Assembly (NCBI GenBank): GCA_947587925.1
Contig: CANPYF010000006.1
Coordinates: forward strand, 1-32,281
Reading direction: 5' to 3'
DNA length: 32,281 bases
DNA from: an uncultured Ruminococcus sp.
Lineage (GTDB): Bacteria; Bacillota; Clostridia; Oscillospirales; Ruminococcaceae
In this document: one piece after another, positions 27,001 through 32,281 of the stretch
How positions within the stretch are numbered: the first letter of the stretch is position 1
Layout: every line of letters starts with the position of its first letter
Notes under the pieces: generated by a model
Seen by the model: only the letters and a program-made list of their open reading frames with translations
Databases searched by the model: none
What the model was told of the DNA's origin: nothing
Translations under genes and position numbers: made by a program

Positions 27001-30000
27001 TGATACCGTTACCCGCATGGGCGAAGATGTGCGGTATAAGATAACGGTCGAAAATCCGTCTGCATTTGATTATACGGGTATGACGAAAATTACAGATGAT
27101 CTGAATGCAGATAAGCAAAGTATCCATTACATCAAGCCCGAAAATATGCAGGCTCTTTTTGACGAAGACTACGGCGATAAATTAACTATCACTATCAGCA
27201 ACGCAGTACTGGCAAAAAAATTGACACAATCAACAAATGTTCATACGATCAACAAAACAGACACTGCAACCATTTCCGAACAGAATACAGCCGCTAATGA
27301 CGATTTAGCGTATAAAGGCATGGCAAAAGCGGATTCGAGTGTTGCCTATAAAGATGTTACAATTACGCTGCACAAAAATAGTGATGGTTATATTGAACTT
27401 AAATATAATGAAGGTTCAGTTGATAAAACAATAACTATAGGCGTAGGAAGGGACAATCCTTCCATTGCTGACGCACTTGATTCAATAGGTTATATTGTCA
27501 CAGTATCAGACAGTTATAAATTGGAATGGGATTTTAAAGATTATACATTTGAGGGCGGCAAAAAGATAGAATTTGACATCAATGCGTCCCTTAAAGATTC
27601 GCTGATGTATCTGCCGGAAAAGGATCATAACGCTTATTATAACGCGCCGAGCGGTATTGAGATACCTACTTTTAATAGGGCGGATCTTAGCGGAGATGAA
27701 CCTGATTCTGCGCAAACGCCCGAACAAAAAGTGTATCATGATCTTAAGATCAGAAAAGGCGCTTATATCGGCGGGGAGGAGATGAACGAGAACTACCAGC
27801 CGAAGGATAATGATGTTCTTGATTATTTTGTAAAGGTCTCTCATGAAGGCTCGGGCAGCTATGATGTTCTGCCCGTGGTCGACCATATGACGGGCAAACA
27901 GGCGGTCATTGTTGAGTTTGAGCGGAATAAAAACGCCAAATGGGCTACAGAGCTCACTTGGGTCAATTATCCCGAATCGGAAGGCGAAAACAAAATAATC
28001 ACTATTGACGGAGTAAAATACTATGTTCTGAATCAAGATCATACTTACAATGGCGTTTATACAAGCGAATATTATGCCGATTCGATCACGGTAAAGAAAA
28101 CCGAAGACGGTCTTGACACGCTGATAAAATACTATATTGAAAATACACCCGAAAGAGATTTTGACCTTGATGTGACCTACAAAGCGATAACAAGTCAGGA
28201 ACTTGCCGGCAATGTATACACAAACGATAAGTTTACTCTTGGAAATGAAGCATGGCTGAACGACCGCCCCGGACACAGAATTTATGATGAGATCGGCGTG
28301 AGCGGCTCTGCCGTTGAGATAGATAAGAAAATACTTATCGGTGAAATGAAAGATGATCCGGAAGACGAAGACGTTGTCGAAGAGCTCCCTATCAAGCAGA
28401 GCGAAAATCAGGTCACCTACAGGCTTATGCTGCACAGCATAGCGGTGAAAACCGATGACGACGGAAATATCACGGATATTGGTTCCGAACTGACGGTGAA
28501 CGGCAATGATATTTTTGATATGCTGCCGCTTACGGGAAGTGCGTTTGATTGGTCGAAAGACAACATCAGTAATATTACTTATAAGGCCGGCGAAGCGGGC
28601 TATCGAAAAGAAGAGGATAGCTTTATAAAAGATGTTCCCGGAAAATTCACTTATAATGGCGTAGAATTAAATGGTAAAAGTGGCGGAAGCGAATGGGAAG
28701 TTAAAAAATATAGTGAAGGCAGTCCTTCGGAAATAGTTAAACCGACAGACACCGCCGACCAGCAATATATTAAATGGAACGAGAATTTCAATGTAATACT
28801 CCCGCCTGACGCGACGGTGTATATGTATGTGACGCTCACCTTCCCCGGAAAAGATAAAGATGAACAATGGGATACATTCCTGAAAGAAAAGGGTACTGAT
28901 AAACTTATCAACACATTTTATGTGTACAATATGCCCTCGCCTGTTTCTCACACCCTCGCCGACCCGCCTGTTGCGCTGCTCCAGAAGGGCGTTTATGAAA
29001 CGGGAACTTATGTCACTAAAAATGAATGGGCAGAACTGACAAATCAGTATTTTATTGGACCGGACAGATTCCATTATTCAAACACTTATACGGGAAGCAG
29101 ACTGAAAAACACGGTAACTTATTATGTCGTTCTGCGCAATTCGGGAAATACTAATTTGTATCTCGCCCCGCTTTATGATATTCTGCCGCCGGGATTTTCT
29201 TATATGGCGCTGCGAACAGCTGACGGAAGTGATCCGACTTCAAATCAGCATGTAGGCAGCAGTGAAGTTTATTGGAGTTCTAAAGGTCAAGCTACTGATA
29301 ACCATGTAGGAATTATCGCAAAGCCTAAGGACGATAACAATGATGATTTTGCAAATATTTTACCTAATTATGAAAATTATGTAAGAACCAAGGTGAAATA
29401 TTCCTATGCTGAAGACAGTGAAAAACATGAAACCGATGATGGACGCCAAATACTTAAATTTGAATTTGAAAACGATAACTCTTACACCGGACTTCCATAC
29501 GATGACAAAAAAGACGCATATTACCTTGAACCCGGTCAATTTTTGCAATTTGCATACACCTGTTACACGGGTGATAATGAGATCAACGAAGCTGAAAATA
29601 CGATCGTTATGCAGAGTTATGACCCGTACAATACGGGTGCGTCGCCCGAAATAGATGATACCACGGACGTTGTTGTAAAAAATATTCACAAGACTGCGCC
29701 GAACAATGACGGCGGGCGTGAACTCTGGACAAATAAAGATGCTGAAAATGCAGATTTTAAAGGCGAAGGTATTGACATAGTAGGAGATGATAAAGAGCCC
29801 TATTGGTTTGCGTCTTCCGTCAAGGTCACAAGGGATAAAATTTCCCCGGGCATTAAGAAAACGGTAAAAGAACCTATGATAGCATCCGGTGATAAAGCTG
29901 AATGGACGGTAACTTCATTTAACAATTCGCCTTCCGAAATTTCAGGCTATAAGATCACAGATACGCTCGATCTGCCGCTGCAATTTTCGGGAAATTTCAA

Positions 30001-31795
30001 CTATTGTATGTATGGACGTAATAATAACGGTACGGATAGTTGGTATGTCTGCGCGGGCGGAAACCCCGAAAGTGATGACAGCTATCTGTTCAATATGACC
30101 AGGGACGGAGATAATATTACAGTAACTTCAAATACAGGTGATTCCGCAACTCTGACAATTGGCGGAGAAGAAAAAGAATTAAGCATAAAAACCGTATGCA
30201 ATAAAAATTTGACCGAAGATGTCAGAGCAAAGATCACCGTACAGATCTCCCATGATGAAAATAATCATGAAGTTTTAACTATAGGTTTCCCCGATAAAAA
30301 ATGGGGTATGCTCCCGAACGGTTACAGCAAATTGACGTTTTCCACCGGTCCGAAAGAAGTTGCCGCAGGCAAAGGTATCGACCCCGGAACATATACAAAT
30401 ACGGCGATGTTCAGCCCCGAGGACAATAAATATGATGACCGCATTACACAAGGCAGACTTGTCAAAGATAAAGACGGCAACAATATTGGTGTAGAATCTT
30501 CCGCAGTCGTCAGCATTTACGAGGGCAGCCCGTCAGGTTCGGTCAAGATGATCGAGGAAAAAGGTAAACCGGCTAATTTCACCACTTCCGAAAGAGATGA
30601 TAATTATATCAGTCTCAAGAATAAGAAGGATATATTTACTTATACGCTGGAAGTGCGAAATGTCAACGATGCAGAATCAATGAGTAATCTGGTCATCATC
30701 GATAATCTTCCTCAGACTGATGACGCAACAACGCTCCGGCAGGAAAGCAAGCGTGAAAGTGAATTTAAGGTAAGCCTTGCGGAAAATCCTGATGTCCAAG
30801 TATGGCTCTATGAAGATGCGAAAGCGCTGAATGAAATAACGGGTAGAGATAAAACATCTCCTGCTAAATATGATACGAGTATAACTCCTAAAGTTCTTGA
30901 ACAGGGCAAAGATTACATCGTCGAATACAGCGATAAACCCAATGACTTCAATGAGGACGACTGGACAGGGAAAAATTATCCGATCGAAACAGGTGGTAAT
31001 ATGTGGTATGACGCCCCTACATCATCTACCCGCTCAATAAGAATACACTTTACGACGGACAGGGATATTGAGAAAAATCAGGCTGTCCAGATACGCTTTG
31101 ACGCGCATATAGACGACACGGCTGCTTCACCGGGTCAGATCGCATGGAACACTTTCGGCTACAGCTACAGCATTCGCAGCTTGGTCGCAAAAGCCTCGCC
31201 GAACAAAGTAGGTATATGTATTCCCGGCTGCCCGACACTTTCCAAAAAAGTTGTAAACTCAAAAGGCGAAACCTCGGCTGTACCCGAAAATACAACGTTT
31301 GGATTTATCATCTATAAGAGCGATAAACCTATTGATTTCAAGGACTGCACGGCAAAAACGGTTGGAGAAGCATTGACGGGCGTAGATTTTATGTACACTG
31401 AACTTACTGTTGAAAAAGATCAATCCGAATCTGCTGAAAAGATGTTAGAAAAGTTCGTGAAATGGGAGTATACCGCCGGAGATGGATTTAAGAGTACATC
31501 GGCAGTAAGTGACTGGGACACGGAAGCAGCATATCACATTGTTGAATTAGATGCCGGCGAAAATTATAGTTATAGAAGCACCAATAATGCGGAAGAAAAT
31601 AACTACGAATTTAAGCTCGCGCCGATAGGCAATACTTCGCTGAATTTTGTCAATGAGAATATGATCTCTGCCCCTGTGGAACTGCCTTCGGCAGGCGGCA
31701 AAGGTACAAGAATGTTTATTATCGGCGGTCTGATGACGCTCTGTTCGGGTGCATTTTTCCTTATGCGGAATAAGCGCAAAAATACAAAGGCATGA
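24011..31795 (+). CDS. 2594-aa cell-wall-anchored surface protein: signal peptide, BspA-like leucine-rich repeats, repeated DUF11/isopeptide-type stalk domains, FctA-like C-terminal domain, LPSAG sortase signal
   Basis: MSIHKKQSSRKLFMRIKAGILSAVVFAGSVMSNYAG signal; LRR_5 repeats (IPENAFKGLKSLHIVDFGKNSAVTEIGASAFAGCTYLEIVDL...); stalk segments (RNSGNTNLYLAPLYDILPPGFSYM, ITDTLDLPLQFSG); C-terminus LPSAGGKGTRMFIIGGLMTLCSGAFFLMRNKRKNTKA. Confidence 0.93.
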   Translation: MSIHKKQSSRKLFMRIKAGILSAVVFAGSVMSNYAGLIDDPAMYAAGEGSSVSGESSAVVIPEGLNYEIELKSNAQWKVTFSGSAAIPANILDADVFSAYRDNIDEVEIGEGISKIPENAFKGLKSLHIVDFGKNSAVTEIGASAFAGCTYLEIVDLENCTDLQTISDAAFQNTGLVEVTIPANLTTIGNSAFNQCGSLTDVHFEKDCKVSSFGDKAFDNCKSLVNVELENCTAAQITFNHSDYTGAFSNCNSLKKVTVPAGAWSDIGSIFRESHSLESVTFMPNSNEIKGIGNIVAETSVDVLDFSPLEGLTNIGAWQVRGNSVTKVVFPSSVSGVGQQAVGDMHALTVVEFKPNNTLAYIGGQMFQNDDALVSVNLEALTNLQWISSQAFENCESLTSVTFPKTLTKIESSAFNNCKGLIDVKYDAANLSEVQDNIFNGAGSFDLTICENVKTIPASFLLQAQDHISGLKFEGTPTFTITGEGDLKEPFAAGGEYTVDEGGNLYKVDGDNAILVYANKTAGEITIPDSVNGHTVTGIAKNAFRNSNVTELTFEKPENITSIEEYAFANAMLLGSINGETIDSEIKALFTSASAIGSNIFYNTEIQNDSGTKITEDVFSNGATPEEHGTAIEIYRSDTRTLNYTVSNHTDETDGKFLTGETAKVEFAYNGGRPVRIYIRADKNAVIEFNDNGISLQETGVDGIYYYDVVHEGASTSNNILSLSYPNFTPPGSKMQVWAVEFDDNDAFYNYFKDENKNAVIYPDDKDGTGKYEVSDKYFEIEWTTKPNEFKLTKTYDSSANPYFIKSSDDKITLKDLKYRVTFTKENAEAADINIGSDIVRYVDYADTLALPEKLKWLDGINTSYTDTHFIKNGDSGTLYINIGGKDYEMFTLSGVQNLVDMSVKPTNDGKISLCWRLANTSSTAEITPFDGYITFGSEVIVADNDVTAGMAIGDINNSISANEYFTFSRMQSDSGAVTVTNFTAPDSKLIFSKDVLDTVTRMGEDVRYKITVENPSAFDYTGMTKITDDLNADKQSIHYIKPENMQALFDEDYGDKLTITISNAVLAKKLTQSTNVHTINKTDTATISEQNTAANDDLAYKGMAKADSSVAYKDVTITLHKNSDGYIELKYNEGSVDKTITIGVGRDNPSIADALDSIGYIVTVSDSYKLEWDFKDYTFEGGKKIEFDINASLKDSLMYLPEKDHNAYYNAPSGIEIPTFNRADLSGDEPDSAQTPEQKVYHDLKIRKGAYIGGEEMNENYQPKDNDVLDYFVKVSHEGSGSYDVLPVVDHMTGKQAVIVEFERNKNAKWATELTWVNYPESEGENKIITIDGVKYYVLNQDHTYNGVYTSEYYADSITVKKTEDGLDTLIKYYIENTPERDFDLDVTYKAITSQELAGNVYTNDKFTLGNEAWLNDRPGHRIYDEIGVSGSAVEIDKKILIGEMKDDPEDEDVVEELPIKQSENQVTYRLMLHSIAVKTDDDGNITDIGSELTVNGNDIFDMLPLTGSAFDWSKDNISNITYKAGEAGYRKEEDSFIKDVPGKFTYNGVELNGKSGGSEWEVKKYSEGSPSEIVKPTDTADQQYIKWNENFNVILPPDATVYMYVTLTFPGKDKDEQWDTFLKEKGTDKLINTFYVYNMPSPVSHTLADPPVALLQKGVYETGTYVTKNEWAELTNQYFIGPDRFHYSNTYTGSRLKNTVTYYVVLRNSGNTNLYLAPLYDILPPGFSYMALRTADGSDPTSNQHVGSSEVYWSSKGQATDNHVGIIAKPKDDNNDDFANILPNYENYVRTKVKYSYAEDSEKHETDDGRQILKFEFENDNSYTGLPYDDKKDAYYLEPGQFLQFAYTCYTGDNEINEAENTIVMQSYDPYNTGASPEIDDTTDVVVKNIHKTAPNNDGGRELWTNKDAENADFKGEGIDIVGDDKEPYWFASSVKVTRDKISPGIKKTVKEPMIASGDKAEWTVTSFNNSPSEISGYKITDTLDLPLQFSGNFNYCMYGRNNNGTDSWYVCAGGNPESDDSYLFNMTRDGDNITVTSNTGDSATLTIGGEEKELSIKTVCNKNLTEDVRAKITVQISHDENNHEVLTIGFPDKKWGMLPNGYSKLTFSTGPKEVAAGKGIDPGTYTNTAMFSPEDNKYDDRITQGRLVKDKDGNNIGVESSAVVSIYEGSPSGSVKMIEEKGKPANFTTSERDDNYISLKNKKDIFTYTLEVRNVNDAESMSNLVIIDNLPQTDDATTLRQESKRESEFKVSLAENPDVQVWLYEDAKALNEITGRDKTSPAKYDTSITPKVLEQGKDYIVEYSDKPNDFNEDDWTGKNYPIETGGNMWYDAPTSSTRSIRIHFTTDRDIEKNQAVQIRFDAHIDDTAASPGQIAWNTFGYSYSIRSLVAKASPNKVGICIPGCPTLSKKVVNSKGETSAVPENTTFGFIIYKSDKPIDFKDCTAKTVGEALTGVDFMYTELTVEKDQSESAEKMLEKFVKWEYTAGDGFKSTSAVSDWDTEAAYHIVELDAGENYSYRSTNNAEENNYEFKLAPIGNTSLNFVNENMISAPVELPSAGGKGTRMFIIGGLMTLCSGAFFLMRNKRKNTKA

Positions 31796-31905
31796 AAACG
31801 CCCTCTTTTACGGATATCCCGCCTGCAAACGGCAGGAGCATGACCGATCATTAAACGAATGCGCTCTGCTGACCGTGTGCAGCTTCAACTCCGTTTACCT
31901 GTATT

Positions 31906-31933
31906 AAAAAAGCCCGTGTTTACGGGCTTTTTT
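31906..31933. terminator. Bidirectional Rho-independent terminator
   Basis: AAAAAAGCCCGT-gttt-ACGGGCTTTTTT. Confidence 0.93.
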
Positions 31934-31983
31934 GCTTTTCGGATCTCGTCAGGTACGCCGTTCGGCGCTTTAGACGAAAAAAT

Positions 31984-32235
31984 TTAATTAATATCGCCGA
32001 TCATTTCAAGAAATTCTTTTTCGCTTAAAATAGTTATACCGAGCGATCGGGCTTTGGAGAGTTTACTTCCCGCTTTTTCTCCTGCAATAAGATAATCGGT
32101 TTTATAAGAAATACTGCTCGTTACTTTTCCGCCTTTGCTTTCAATAAGCTGTGCAGCTTTCGCCCTTGGCATGGATGAAAGCGTTCCTGTAAGTACGAAG
32201 GTTTTTCCTTCGGTAACATTATCGGCAAAAAAATG
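31984..32235 (-). pseudogene. BRCT-domain C-terminus (LigA-like BRCT), apparently frame-disrupted at its 5' side; continues toward the right edge
   Basis: Reverse-strand reading [71 protein letters not shown] is a full BRCT domain. The annotated ATG at 32172 would delete its first strand, and an in-frame TAA sits at 32236-32238. Confidence 0.6.
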
Positions 32236-32281
32236 TTATCGGCAATTATTGAAATAATGGCGCTAATAGGCAGTTTGTAGT

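Noticed and set aside
27506-28435. 309-aa minus-strand ORF
   Set aside because: Lies wholly antisense within the 2594-aa surface protein ORF; low-complexity hydrophobic/aromatic composition typical of shadow ORFs.

Overview
The window looks like a chromosomal segment of a Firmicute, probably Ruminococcaceae/Oscillospiraceae-like (inferred from gene content and codon style, not verified). It holds mostly ordinary genes: a partial 2-hydroxyacyl-CoA dehydratase activase, a TatD nuclease, GT2, SseB-like, a deoxyinosine glycosylase-like protein, an OmpR/HK pair, an SCP2 protein, PurA, an MBL hydrolase, a MATE transporter, a hybrid histidine kinase, GH43 and a WYL regulator. Two regions stand out. 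(1) At 14.5-20.9 kb there is a polyphosphate-polymerase-like VTC + DUF4956 operon, divergent from its own two-component system. It is bracketed by two inverted ~330-bp copies of a heavily structured non-coding element (16555-16882 and 20508-20838), with at least five hairpins plus nested long-range stems conserved in both. An extracellular DUF4353-type lipoprotein lies just outside. (2) At 23.6-31.8 kb there is a 2594-aa sortase-anchored surface protein with BspA-like LRRs, stalk-like repeats and an LPSAG motif. Upstream of it are a T20 tract, hairpins, direct repeats and a near-consensus promoter. Other notable features are a structured leader upstream of the MATE gene with two mutually exclusive pairing options, a perfect 45-bp palindrome after a kinase gene, and a BRCT gene at the right edge that looks frame-disrupted by a 17-nt imperfect duplication. 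No rRNA, tRNA, CRISPR or transposase was seen.
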